Assembly (NCBI RefSeq): GCF_006715975.1
Contig: NZ_VFOF01000001.1
Span: forward strand, 568,001-632,000
Origin: Zymomonas mobilis
GTDB taxonomy: Bacteria; Pseudomonadota; Alphaproteobacteria; Sphingomonadales; Sphingomonadaceae
Direction: 5' to 3'
Length of the DNA: 64,000 bases
Part shown: positions 18,261-26,407 of the stretch, piece after piece
How the letters are laid out: every line of letters begins with the position of its first letter
How positions within the stretch are numbered: the first letter of the stretch is position 1
The notes under the pieces: model-generated
What the model was told of the DNA's origin: nothing
Databases searched by the model: none
What the model saw: the letters and a program-made list of their open reading frames with translations, nothing else
Translations under genes and position numbers: made by a program

Positions 18261-19553
18261 CTATATATTAAGAATATCCATTGTGACGGGTGATGATTTT
18301 ATTTCAGGCAGGATATTTAACGCTTTCAACAGTGTTTTTAGCGCCTCTTCCGTGCATGGTTTTGTTACCAAAATTACGTCTGCGGTCGCGTCATCCTTGC
18401 CTTCTTGCTGATTTAAGCTTTCTAAAGCGATGTCAGCATCAGCAATCGTCGCGACTACGGTTGAAACCGCTTTTGGCGTATTGGCAATAGAAAGGCGAAT
18501 ATAGGCACTTTGCTTATCGCTATCGGCTTTATTCGTTGCTGCTGTTTCTAAATATTCAACAGGCATACCAAAGGGCACAGTGTATCCGCTACGGGCGATA
18601 TCCACTAAATCTGCGACAACGGCAGATGCTGTCGGGGCAGCACCAGCACCGGCACCTTCGAATAGCAGCCGTCCAACCTGATTACCTTCAGCAACCACCG
18701 CATTGAGTGAGCCAGCAGCTTGGGCAAGGGGATGATTACAAGGAACAAGGCAAGGGGACACTTTTTGGAACAAGCCTTGATCGTTCTTTTTGGCTTGTCC
18801 AATGAGGCGGATGCGGTAACCCATATCGGCCGCTTTTTCCATATCCGCGAGGGTTACTGTCTGGATACCAGCCGTTTTGATTGAGGCAAAGTCGAGTTTT
18901 GTCCCGAAAGCCAAAGTCGACAAGATGGCCAGCTTATGCGCGGCATCAATGCCTTCGATATCAAAAGTCGGATCAGCTTCTGCATAACCTAGAGCTTGCG
19001 CTTCGGATAAAACATCTTCAAATCCGCGTTTATCTTTTTCCATGGTGGTCAAGATGAAGTTGCTGGTTCCGTTGAGAATACCGAAAATACGGCTAATCTC
19101 GTTTGCGGCAGCGCCTTCCTTGATACCTTTAATAATAGGAATACCACCTGCAACAGCGGCTTCATAAGCAAGGGGAATATGCGCTTTTTCAGCTAACTCG
19201 GCGAGTTCGAGACCGTGATGCGCTACCATAGCCTTGTTGGCTGTAATCAGGCTGATACCTTTTTTGAGGCAAGCTTGAGCCAGTTCCAAGGCGGGGCCTT
19301 CTGATCCTCCGATTAATTCGATGACTAAATCAATGTCGTCTCTTTTGGGAAGATCAACAACATTATCAACCCAGTCATAGCCAGAAAGATCAATACCACG
19401 GTCGCGATTTTTATTTCGCGCTGATATTGCGATAACTTCAATTTTGCGGCCTGTTCTGCGTCCAATCAGATCGGCGTTATCTTTCAATAATTTAAGTACG
19501 CCACAACCGACCGTTCCTAAGCCGGCTAATGCTATTCGCAAGCCCTGCACCAT
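18261..19553 (-). CDS. hom: Homoserine dehydrogenase
   Basis: Reduces aspartate semialdehyde to homoserine with NAD(P)H, on the route to threonine, methionine and isoleucine. The 430-residue protein has a Rossmann start ALAGLGTVGCGVLKLL and the catalytic domain with GILNGTSNFILTTM, YAEADPTFDIEGIDAAHKL and GAGAGAAPTASAVVAD. The C-terminal ACT domain (about 350-425, YIRLSIANTPKAVSTVVATI) normally binds threonine for feedback inhibition. It is a stand-alone enzyme, not fused to aspartokinase. The start ATG at 19553 is divergent from the MgtC gene. Confidence 0.95.
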   Translation of the reverse strand: MVQGLRIALAGLGTVGCGVLKLLKDNADLIGRRTGRKIEVIAISARNKNRDRGIDLSGYDWVDNVVDLPKRDDIDLVIELIGGSEGPALELAQACLKKGISLITANKAMVAHHGLELAELAEKAHIPLAYEAAVAGGIPIIKGIKEGAAANEISRIFGILNGTSNFILTTMEKDKRGFEDVLSEAQALGYAEADPTFDIEGIDAAHKLAILSTLAFGTKLDFASIKTAGIQTVTLADMEKAADMGYRIRLIGQAKKNDQGLFQKVSPCLVPCNHPLAQAAGSLNAVVAEGNQVGRLLFEGAGAGAAPTASAVVADLVDIARSGYTVPFGMPVEYLETAATNKADSDKQSAYIRLSIANTPKAVSTVVATIADADIALESLNQQEGKDDATADVILVTKPCTEEALKTLLKALNILPEIKSSPVTMDILNI

Positions 19554-19726
19554 ATATATCCCATAAATTTTGCCTGTTAGCAGTTACTTGCCCTGACAGC
19601 GTTTTTATTTCAAGCTTGATACGCCTATGAAGCCCTTTAAATAAAGAAAATTGAGATCAGAAGCATAACAAATTTTTGGAGAAAAGGGCGGTTTTTCCCT
19701 TAGCCCAAAAGAAAGGCAGCTCTCTT

Positions 19727-20434
19727 GTGTTTTCGGTATTTGATCATTTGAGTGGCTTTTGTTCTGTATTGCTGACTTACAGCATTTCTTTTTTTCTCGG
19801 AGGTCTGATCGGTCTAGAACGCCAAATACATCAAAGGATTGCTGGGCTGAGAACGAATATATTAGTCGTATTAGCCACAACCTCTTTTGTAAATTTATGT
19901 ATGCGTATGGGGTCAACGACAGATGCTATTAGGGTTATTGCTTCTGTTGTTTCCGGCACTGGTTTTCTGGGTGCTGGCGTGATTATGAAAGACGGCATGA
20001 ATGTTCGGGGCTTAAATACAGCAGCCACAATCTGGTGCTCAGCTGCGGTTGGTACCTGTGTTGGAATCGGCCAATATGCTGTGGCCGCATTGCTCACTTT
20101 TTTTGTTATTTCAGGTAATACGTTACTGCGTCCTTTGGTGAAATGGATAAATCACTTACCCATTTCTAAATCTGAACCTGACACATCTTATTATCTAACA
20201 GTCACTTTGAAGAAAAATGACCATTCTAAAATTCAAAAAAGAATATTCGATAAAATCGATTCTCTCCAATATCAGGTGAATTCAGTTGAGTTAGAAAAAC
20301 ATGATGCCGAATATTTTGAGATGACCATACATCTTGGTCATAATGTTTCAGATACCCAGGCATTAAGCAATCTCGCGATTGAGATTGAGGGTTGGGAAAA
20401 TATTCAGCATGTCGCGTGGAATAGCGATTTGTGA
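19727..20434 (+). CDS. MgtC/SapB-family membrane protein
   Basis: MgtC-family proteins are small inner-membrane proteins linked to magnesium limitation, acid adaptation and control of the ATP synthase. The N-terminal membrane domain (about 130 residues) has the signature FFLGGLIGLERQ, SVVSGTGFLGAGVIMKDG and GLNTAATIWCSAAVG, with four to five helices. The C-terminal soluble part (LTVTLKKNDHSKIQKRIF) resembles the ACT-like domain of full-length MgtC. The start is uncertain: GTG at 19727 puts the first helix near the N-terminus, while TTG at 19676 adds 17 residues. Divergent from hom. Confidence 0.85.
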   Translation: MFSVFDHLSGFCSVLLTYSISFFLGGLIGLERQIHQRIAGLRTNILVVLATTSFVNLCMRMGSTTDAIRVIASVVSGTGFLGAGVIMKDGMNVRGLNTAATIWCSAAVGTCVGIGQYAVAALLTFFVISGNTLLRPLVKWINHLPISKSEPDTSYYLTVTLKKNDHSKIQKRIFDKIDSLQYQVNSVELEKHDAEYFEMTIHLGHNVSDTQALSNLAIEIEGWENIQHVAWNSDL

Positions 20435-20697
20435 TTATATTTTTTTGCTATTGATTGTCATTTATTTAATTTTATTTTTTGAAATTAAAAATTGTAAAAA
20501 TATAACAATATAAGCGACTTTTTGTTTGTAATTTTTCATAAATATCGAGTGATAAAGATAATATATATCACTACAACATGGTAAGCTTGTTAGAAAACAT
20601 CAGAGTAACAGATCACGAAGCGGTGAAAGATTGACGGTAAATTTTGTAAGACTAACCTACCGAAATAGATATCATGGCTTAGTGAATGGAGCAAAAA

Positions 20698-21876
20698 ATG
20701 ACATCAAGTCCATTAGAAGCGCTGGAAAATGATTACGCGGATATTCGGGATGAAGTGCGCAAATTATGCGCAGAATTCCCTGGTGAATATTGGCGCAAAC
20801 TGGATCGGGAAAGCGCTTATCCGACTGAATTTGTGAAAACACTAAGCGATGCAGGCTATTTGGCGGCACTGATTCCTGAAGAATTTGGTGGATCAGGTTT
20901 ACCGCTTTCAGCCGGTGCTGCCATTCTTGAGGAAATTCAGCATTGCGGCGGCAATGCCGGTGCATGTCACGCCCAAATGTATATTATGGGTGCTTTGCTG
21001 CGTCATGGAAATGATGAGCAAAAGAAGAAATATTTGCCGAAAATTGCTTCTGGTGAATTAAGACTTCAGGCTTTTGGGGTTACCGAGCCAACCAGCGGTA
21101 CCGACACAACCTCTTTAAAAACATTTGCCGAGAAAAAAGGCGACAAATATATTGTTAATGGTCAAAAAATTTGGACATCAAGAGCCGAACATTCTGACCT
21201 GATGCTGCTTCTTGCTCGGACAACGCCTAAAGATCAAGTTGAGAAAAAGACTGATGGTTTATCTGTCTTTTTGGTCGATATGCAGAAAGCTTTGGCTGAT
21301 GGTGGTATGACCATTCGTCCTATTCGGGCAATGATGAATCATTCCACGACCGAAGTATTCTTTGACAATATGGAAATTCCTGCTGAAAATCTGGTCGGAG
21401 AAGAGGGTAAGGGTTTCCGTTATATTCTGTCTGGGATGAACGCCGAGCGCGTTTTGATCGCTTCCGAATGTATCGGGGATGCGAAATGGTTTATCGAAAA
21501 AGCACGCGATTATTCTAAAGAACGTGTGGTTTTTGGTCGGCCGATTGGCGCCAATCAGGGTATCCAGTTTCCTATTGCTAGAGCCTATGCCCAAATGCGG
21601 GCAGCCGAATTGATGGTGTATCACGCCGCCCATTTGTTTGAACAAGGCGAACGGGCAGGGGCAGAAGCCAATATGGCTAAAATGTTGGCAGCAGAAGCCT
21701 CATGGGCTGCAGCAGAAGCCTGTGTCCAGACTTTGGGCGGTTTTGCGTTCGCTGAAGAATATGATGTCGAACGAAAATTCCGTGAAACCAGACTGTATCA
21801 GGTCGCCCCAATTTCAACGAATCTGATTCTGGCCTTTCTTGGTCAGCACGTTCTTGGAATGCCGCGCTCTTACTAA
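20698..21876 (+). CDS. Acyl-CoA dehydrogenase
   Basis: A soluble flavoenzyme of about 392 residues that oxidises an acyl-CoA to the 2-enoyl-CoA, passing electrons to ETF. Family motifs are FGVTEPTSGTDTTSLKT (FAD and substrate loop, about residues 125-141), GQKIWTSRAEHSD, GVVFGRPIGANQ-like VVFGRPIGANQGIQFP and the C-terminal QTLGGFAFAEEYDVERKFRE. The start at 20698 is set by a GGAG six bases upstream; an ATG at 20686 lies before it. It leads a three-gene cluster with a MaoC-like hydratase and a CoA-ester lyase. The chain length and branching of the substrate cannot be read from sequence. Confidence 0.9.
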   Translation: MTSSPLEALENDYADIRDEVRKLCAEFPGEYWRKLDRESAYPTEFVKTLSDAGYLAALIPEEFGGSGLPLSAGAAILEEIQHCGGNAGACHAQMYIMGALLRHGNDEQKKKYLPKIASGELRLQAFGVTEPTSGTDTTSLKTFAEKKGDKYIVNGQKIWTSRAEHSDLMLLLARTTPKDQVEKKTDGLSVFLVDMQKALADGGMTIRPIRAMMNHSTTEVFFDNMEIPAENLVGEEGKGFRYILSGMNAERVLIASECIGDAKWFIEKARDYSKERVVFGRPIGANQGIQFPIARAYAQMRAAELMVYHAAHLFEQGERAGAEANMAKMLAAEASWAAAEACVQTLGGFAFAEEYDVERKFRETRLYQVAPISTNLILAFLGQHVLGMPRSY

Positions 21877-21902
21877 ACTTCTTTCTTTCCCCGATATGAT
21901 GA

Positions 21903-21928
21903 CTGGAGAGGCAACTCTCCAGTTTTTT
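21903..21928 (+). terminator. GNRA-loop terminator between the dehydrogenase and hydratase genes
   Basis: CTGGAGAG (21903-21910) and CTCTCCAG (21915-21922) close a GCAA tetraloop and are followed directly by six T's at 21923-21928. The Shine-Dalgarno AGGAGG of the next gene starts three bases later. This placement would reduce expression of the two downstream genes relative to the dehydrogenase. Confidence 0.85.
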
Positions 21929-21941
21929 GCAGGAGGTTTTT

Positions 21942-22817
21942 ATGAATAGCACCTCATCAACACAAGCCGAGTTGGATGTTGAATTTTTGCGGGGCTGGAT
22001 AGGCCGTGAAATGACGGCCGAAGATGTCATTTCGGAAGAATTGGCCAAACGCTACACCGCGGTTCTCGATTTGCCATCTTCTTCATTAGAAAAAGGTGCT
22101 GTTGCTCCGCAGCTCATTCATTTCTGTTTGGCACCTGCTGTCGTGTCGGGAAAAGAATTAGGTGAGGATGGACATCCTGCCAAAGGTGGCTTCTTACCAC
22201 CTATACCTTTGCCACGTCGTATGTGGGCAGGGGGTGAAATCCATTTTTTTTCTCCGCTTCGTATCGGGGATAAAGTTTGCCGTCATAGTCGTATCGTCGA
22301 TGTTGTACCAAAAAAAGGCCGTAGCGGCTTACTCTGCTTTGTTACCGTCGAACATGAAATGAAAGTGGACGGCGAAACCAAAATACGCGAACGGCAAGAT
22401 ATTGTTTATCGGGAAGCTGCAACCAAGCCAGCACCACAACCCGCAGCTCCATTACCTGCCATTGGTCGGGGAGAGCATACGCATGACATAACACCGACAA
22501 CACCTTTGCTGTTTCGCTATTCCGCGATCACTTTCAACAGTCACCGTATCCACTATGACCGGAATTATGCCGTCAATGAAGAACATTACCCTGCATTAGT
22601 GGTGCATGGCCCGTTGCAGGCGTCTTTGCTGATTCATTTTGCAGCTAAAATTAAAGGCACTTTGCCAAAACAGTTTTTGTTTCAAAGTCGGTCGCCATTA
22701 TTCGACGATGCAGATTTTTCATTAAATGCAACGGTGAATGAAAAAGGTTTGTCATTATGGACATGTCGTGAAGGCGGCGCTGTCGCTATGAAGGCTGAGG
22801 TTGTATTCGATGACTAA
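21942..22817 (+). CDS. MaoC-like / FAS1-type hydratase (itaconyl- or mesaconyl-CoA hydratase-like)
   Basis: A double-hotdog hydratase of 291 residues. The N-terminal half has the FAS1-dehydratase-type pattern (GGFLPPIPLPRRMWAGGEIH, PLRIGDKVCRHSRI). The C-terminal half carries the catalytic hotdog with FRYSAITFNSHRIHYDR, holding the Asn/His pair, and LVVHGPLQASLLIHF. This architecture matches mesaconyl-C4-CoA hydratase and the itaconyl-CoA hydratase Ich. The start ATG at 21942 has AGGAGG five bases upstream; the open frame from 21927 is ignored. It overlaps the next gene by eight bases. The lyase next door favours an itaconyl/citramalyl-CoA role, as inference. Confidence 0.85.
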   Translation: MNSTSSTQAELDVEFLRGWIGREMTAEDVISEELAKRYTAVLDLPSSSLEKGAVAPQLIHFCLAPAVVSGKELGEDGHPAKGGFLPPIPLPRRMWAGGEIHFFSPLRIGDKVCRHSRIVDVVPKKGRSGLLCFVTVEHEMKVDGETKIRERQDIVYREAATKPAPQPAAPLPAIGRGEHTHDITPTTPLLFRYSAITFNSHRIHYDRNYAVNEEHYPALVVHGPLQASLLIHFAAKIKGTLPKQFLFQSRSPLFDDADFSLNATVNEKGLSLWTCREGGAVAMKAEVVFDD

Positions 22818-23619
22818 CTTTTCTTGTATTTCGCCTCTCTTTGTTCCTGCTTCCCGTCCTGAACGCTTCATTAAAGCAGCAAGCTGCGGCGCAGATGCAG
22901 TCATTATTGATCTTGAAGACGCTGTCGCTGACAAAGATAAAGATCAGGCGAGAGCTTCCCTTGATACGGGTTTTACCGATTTACCCGTTTTTATTCGGAT
23001 TAACGGGGCTGATACGGCTTGGCATCAGGGTGATGTTGAGGCTGTAGCCGCTCTACCGGATTTGGCAGGCGTTATTTTCCCTAAGGCTGAAATAGGCACA
23101 GCCCTGACCGCATTCGCTGAAAATTTAAATGAAAAAATAGCCTTGATCGCCTTGATCGAAACGGCGCAAGGGTTAGCCGATGCGCGCCAATTGGCGCAGA
23201 TGTCTCAGGTCAAAAGACTGGCTTTCGGTTCTATCGATTTTTGTGCTGATATGGGATGTTCTCATAGTCGCGAGGTTTTATTATCTGCTCGCAGTGAACT
23301 GGTTCTGGCTTCGCGATTGGGGAAGAAGGTTGCTCCTTTGGATGGGGTAACGACAACCATTGATGATCCAGCACCGATTGAAGCCGATGCCCGTTATGCC
23401 CGCAGCCTTGGCTTTGGTGGCAAGCTTTGTATTCATCCACGCCAAATCACCCCGATATTCAAAGGCTTCTTGCCAGATGATAGTGAAATCGCGTGGGCTC
23501 ATCGCGTTTTAGCCGCAGGCGAAGGGGCGCAAAGGGTTGATGGTGCCATGGTAGACGAGCCTGTTCGTATTCGTGCCCGAGCTATCTTGGCGCGTTCAGA
23601 GAAAATGAAGACGGTTTAA
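22810..23619 (+). CDS. HpcH/HpaI-type CoA-ester lyase (citramalyl/malyl-CoA lyase-like, CitE family)
   Basis: A 269-residue class II aldolase-fold lyase that cleaves beta-hydroxyacyl-CoA esters such as citramalyl-CoA, malyl-CoA or citryl-CoA. Conserved segments are LFVPASRPERFIKAASCGAD, IIDLEDAVADKDKDQAR (metal-binding acids), ALIETAQGLADARQLA, AFGSIDFCADMG and GFGGKLCIHPRQI. The ATG at 22810 overlaps the hydratase end by eight bases; a TTG at 22801 is upstream. No citF/citD or other citrate lyase subunits are nearby, so classical citrate lyase is unlikely. Together with the hydratase it fits a pathway to acetyl-CoA plus an oxoacid. Confidence 0.88.
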   Translation: MTNFSCISPLFVPASRPERFIKAASCGADAVIIDLEDAVADKDKDQARASLDTGFTDLPVFIRINGADTAWHQGDVEAVAALPDLAGVIFPKAEIGTALTAFAENLNEKIALIALIETAQGLADARQLAQMSQVKRLAFGSIDFCADMGCSHSREVLLSARSELVLASRLGKKVAPLDGVTTTIDDPAPIEADARYARSLGFGGKLCIHPRQITPIFKGFLPDDSEIAWAHRVLAAGEGAQRVDGAMVDEPVRIRARAILARSEKMKTV

Positions 23620-23676
23620 CCGTAATAAAATAATAATGTCGCACGAGCGGCTAGAAATATTCTGCATCGGGTGATG

Positions 23677-23706
23677 GAAAACGCCTATTTAGGGAAACGC
23701 GTTTTC
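23677..23706 (+). terminator. Hairpin after the lyase gene
   Basis: GAAAACGC (23677-23684) pairs with GCGTTTTC (23699-23706), and an inner CCTA/TAGG can pair in the loop. A second A/T hairpin (AAAAAAGA, then TCTTTTTTT to 23734) follows. Together they could end the cluster transcript. Confidence 0.45.
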
Positions 23707-23743
23707 TATCAAAAAAGACTTTACATCTTTTTTTGAAGTGTAA

Positions 23744-23943
23744 AACTGGCAACTGGCAACTGGCAACTGGCAACTGGCAACTGGCAACTGGCAACTGGCA
23801 ACTGGCAACTGGCAACTGGCAACTGGCAACTGGCAACTGGCAACTGGCAACTGGCAACTGGCAACTGGCAACTGGCAACTGGCAACTGGCAACTGGCAAC
23901 TGGCAACTGGCAACTGGCAACTGGCAACTGGCAACTGGCAACT
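23744..23943. repeat. Perfect 7-bp tandem repeat, 28 copies of AACTGGC
   Basis: Exactly 28 uninterrupted identical copies of AACTGGC occupy 23744-23939, and a partial AACT follows to 23943. No base differs between copies. Because seven is not a multiple of three, every frame reads the same cyclic heptapeptide (GNWQLAT on plus, PVASCQL on minus) and none has a stop. It lies in a non-coding gap after the CoA-ester lyase. Perfect arrays of short units change copy number by slippage, so this should vary between strains. Confidence 0.98.
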
Positions 23944-24200
23944 TTAGCGGGATATAATCTGACTGTTTTCGCTTGTTATGTATGGTGTGCTATTTGAGAA
24001 ATCGATGGAAAGGCTAAAAGAGGCTTTCCCGTTTGAAAACGCTTTTCTTTCTAGACTCTGAACTTCAAAATCTAATGTACCGTTTGATTGGCAGGTCATA
24101 TTTATTTTGTTGCATTGGTTGGTGACCGTATCAGCTATCAATCGATAAGAGCGGATTGGCCATCTAATAAGGTAATTTCGTTTTTGTGCTATAATTTGAT

Positions 24201-24863
24201 CTAGTGATTGTTGCTTACCAAAAAATTAATGACCGGTTTATAATGTGCAAGCATCCATGGGATAGCTTGTTCGGGGTTATCTTGAGCCGCTTGGTAATAT
24301 TCCGATAAGAAACTTGCTGCTTGTATTTCAAGATCAATGCCAGTGGAAGGCACTTCTTTCTGTGAAACCGATAGGGGAATAAATTTTTCTGTCCTATCCA
24401 CAGGCTCTGTGGATGGAATATATTCTGCCGTTTGAGAAATAATTGCGTCGTTTTGAATGTTGGATCCTGCTTTTTGTAATGAAGGTTGGGAAGGCGTGTA
24501 CTTCAGAACCTTTTTTTGTCGTACATTATAAATACAATTAAGCGTTATTGGGTAAAAATTATGGCTAGCATTTGCCAATTTCGCGCTATTATTTGTTAAT
24601 GTTAGAATATCAGGGTTCTCGGGATTGGCTTTTACATTATCAAAGCTGTGGTTACCCTCGTCATTCCATGAAAAACCATGTGGACTCGCTCTTAAATAAT
24701 CATCAACACCCTCATCGCATCCAGCCTGAGCCTCTTTCCCAAATTTTATGCTTGGCGCATCTGAATCACGATTAGAAGATTTTTGTGCCGTATTACTATT
24801 ATTACAAGCTGAAAGACCAGCGGTGGCGACGAGAAGAGCCGAAGACAGAAATGTGAGTCTCAT
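24201..24863 (-). CDS. Uncharacterised lipoprotein
   Basis: From the ATG at 24863 this is a 220-residue protein. Its type II signal peptide, MRLTFLSSALLVATAGLSAC, ends in a lipobox with Cys20 as the acylation site. The mature part is polar, with a DYLRASPHGFSWNDEG segment near the N-terminus, four cysteines after the lipobox or fewer, and a Ser/Thr/Gln-rich middle. I recognise no domain. The Asn after the cysteine would favour outer-membrane sorting by the E. coli rule. It lies downstream of tRNA-Ser in a gene-poor zone. Confidence 0.65.
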   Translation of the reverse strand: MRLTFLSSALLVATAGLSACNNSNTAQKSSNRDSDAPSIKFGKEAQAGCDEGVDDYLRASPHGFSWNDEGNHSFDNVKANPENPDILTLTNNSAKLANASHNFYPITLNCIYNVRQKKVLKYTPSQPSLQKAGSNIQNDAIISQTAEYIPSTEPVDRTEKFIPLSVSQKEVPSTGIDLEIQAASFLSEYYQAAQDNPEQAIPWMLAHYKPVINFLVSNNH

Positions 24864-25008
24864 TATAATTCGATAGCGAAGTATCGAAAAACTATCCATC
24901 TATTTTAGGACAGGAATCAACCAAAGCTTTTTGAGCGCAAGACAGCTAAGCTCGACTGAGCTTTTATTCGATTAAAGATTTTAGGAATGTAACCGAAAAA
25001 GGTGAAAA

Positions 25009-25101
25009 TGGCGGAGACGGAGGGATTCGAACCCTCGGTAGGAGTTGTACTCCTACGACGGTTTAGCAAACCGTTGGTTTCAGCCACTCACCCACGTCTC
25101 C
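25009..25101 (-). tRNA. tRNA-Ser (anticodon GCU)
   Basis: On the minus strand the acceptor stem GGAGACG (25101 down to 25095) pairs with CGTCTCC (25019 down to 25013). Discriminator G and an encoded CCA end at 25009. The anticodon loop TTTGCTAAA gives GCU, reading AGC/AGU serine codons. The T arm GGTTCGAATCC and a long variable arm (TCGTAGGAGTACAACTCCTACCGA, spanning about 25033-25056) make it a class II tRNA, as expected for serine. Confidence 0.96.
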
Positions 25102-25858
25102 AGCGCTTCAATGATGGCTTGTGGAAACGGGCTATAACCATCTCCTGATCTATGATCAACAACTCAATGCAAAGAAAAGCGATTTTTTTTATAAAAAGTG
25201 CATTTTTTGGCAAAAATGATCAGAATTTAAGAGATCGTAGCCTTTTTTTCTGCCTAGTTTTGGGCGTAATTGCGTTTCCAGCGGCTTATTTGTGTGAGAG
25301 TAGAGCTTTTTTTATTCAGGAAAAGAGATAAAAAGCCGAAAACTGAATGTCTGGTTGTCTCTGCCCCGATATTATTCGGCGCAATATGCCGTTGCGGCCA
25401 TGGTCTGAAAATTCTGGCATTCTGATCAGGCAGATCGAGGAAAATTCGACGCAGCTATATTCCAATAAAGTTTTTTGATTTTAGAGTTGTGCGAACAGGC
25501 ATCCTAGAACGAAGGCCGTATACCTCTTAACATGCTTCTTTCCATTAAAAGTTAAGAGCGAAGGGGGCGAAATGTCATCAGAGCATCGGTAAGAGGCATA
25601 AGCCGAGCGGGGTGACACGTTATTAATTATTTTGTCTTACTAGACGCTGATCTGTGCAAAGTGATTTTGTCTATCCGATGATCAGATAGGTTGTCCCTCT
25701 TGGTTCTGGCATTGAAAGCGTGGCGCTATGAGTGGTTCTGCCCTGCATCAAAACGCATAAGGCTATACTTAGCCATTCCCCTCGCGCAGGCTAAAGAGAT
25801 AGCCATCTGATTACGAGTTATTGCGGCTCTCCAGAAGTTAATAGTTCTGCGGCTTCGG
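25102..25858. other. Gene-poor region upstream of tRNA-Ser
   Basis: About 760 bases with no convincing open frame on either strand. It holds several T-rich runs and a short imperfect palindrome at about 25672-25691 (CTATC, then GATAG around TGATCA). No transposase remnant, integrase or duplicated tRNA end was seen. It may carry the tRNA promoter next to 25101 and otherwise looks like decayed sequence. Confidence 0.5.
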
Positions 25859-26136
25859 TCAGTTAAAATGATGAGCAAGATATCTTATTAAAATCCTTGC
25901 CAAGGAAATCATTGAAATCGCAATGGAGGCATTCAGGAAAAACAGCCGAAGGCGACTCCGCCCGCGTGGGTTGATTAGCGCTAAAACGGCAAGTTCTAGG
26001 CATGTAAGTATAATGGTAGATATAAATTGGAGAGACCAAAAATCGAGGGTATCTTTGACGAAAAAATTGTTAAGAATGCATAACACAACGAAAACAAGCA
26101 GACTTGCTAATATGAGCAATCTACGTTTTTTAACAT
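25859..26136 (-). pseudogene. Small membrane protein, frame broken by one base near its start
   Basis: The readable part (86 residues, TTG at 26119) has three hydrophobic segments, about LASLLVFVVLCILNNFF, FISTIILTCLELAVLAL and FFLNASIAISMISLARILI. A perfect start exists just upstream: AAGGAG (26150-26145) and an ATG at 26136, eight bases apart. That frame stops after nine codons. One more A in the A6 run (T6 at 26126-26131 on plus) would join them and give an N-terminus MLKKRRLLILASLL and 92 residues. Family unknown. It follows the broken glycine-rich gene by 37 bases. Confidence 0.6.
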
Positions 26137-26173
26137 TTAAAGGTCTCCTTAAACTATTATCTATTGATTATTC

Positions 26174-26407
26174 TCAATGGTATGTCGCCGTTCTTTTGTG
26201 TTGATCTAACCTTTTGCAATTCAAAAATTTTTTGGTTTTATAGGCACCGAAACATATGGTTCCGCCGATGATGACATCACTAGCGATACCGACAGTCGCC
26301 CCGGTAGTGCCTGCAAAGCTACCTGCAATGCCGCCTTCTTTTGCGCCGAGGTTTTAGCCGATGAAAAGCACCACAAACTGTCCCGAATTCAGTAATGTCG
26401 CCAGCAT
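26174..26407 (-). pseudogene. Glycine-zipper small membrane protein with in-frame stop
   Basis: From ATG at 26407 the frame reads MLATLLNSGQFVVLFIG, then TAA at 26356-26354. It continues in the same frame for 59 codons with NLGAKEGGIAGSFAGTTGAT and a repeated GxxxG-type hydrophobic segment ending DVIIGGTICFGAYK, to a TGA at 26176-26174. The GxxxG spacing is typical of membrane-inserting glycine zippers, as in some bacteriocin-like peptides. I do not recognise the family. No missing base explains the stop, so the interruption looks like a true nonsense mutation if the gene is real. Confidence 0.4.

Noticed and set aside
23744-23943. CRISPR array
   Set aside because: The repeats are head to tail with no spacers and the unit is only seven bases; no cas genes are present.
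23651-23957. Open frames of 74-96 codons across the 7-bp repeat on both strands
   Set aside because: They exist only because the repeat has no stop in any frame. There is no ribosome-binding site and the peptide is a pure repeat.
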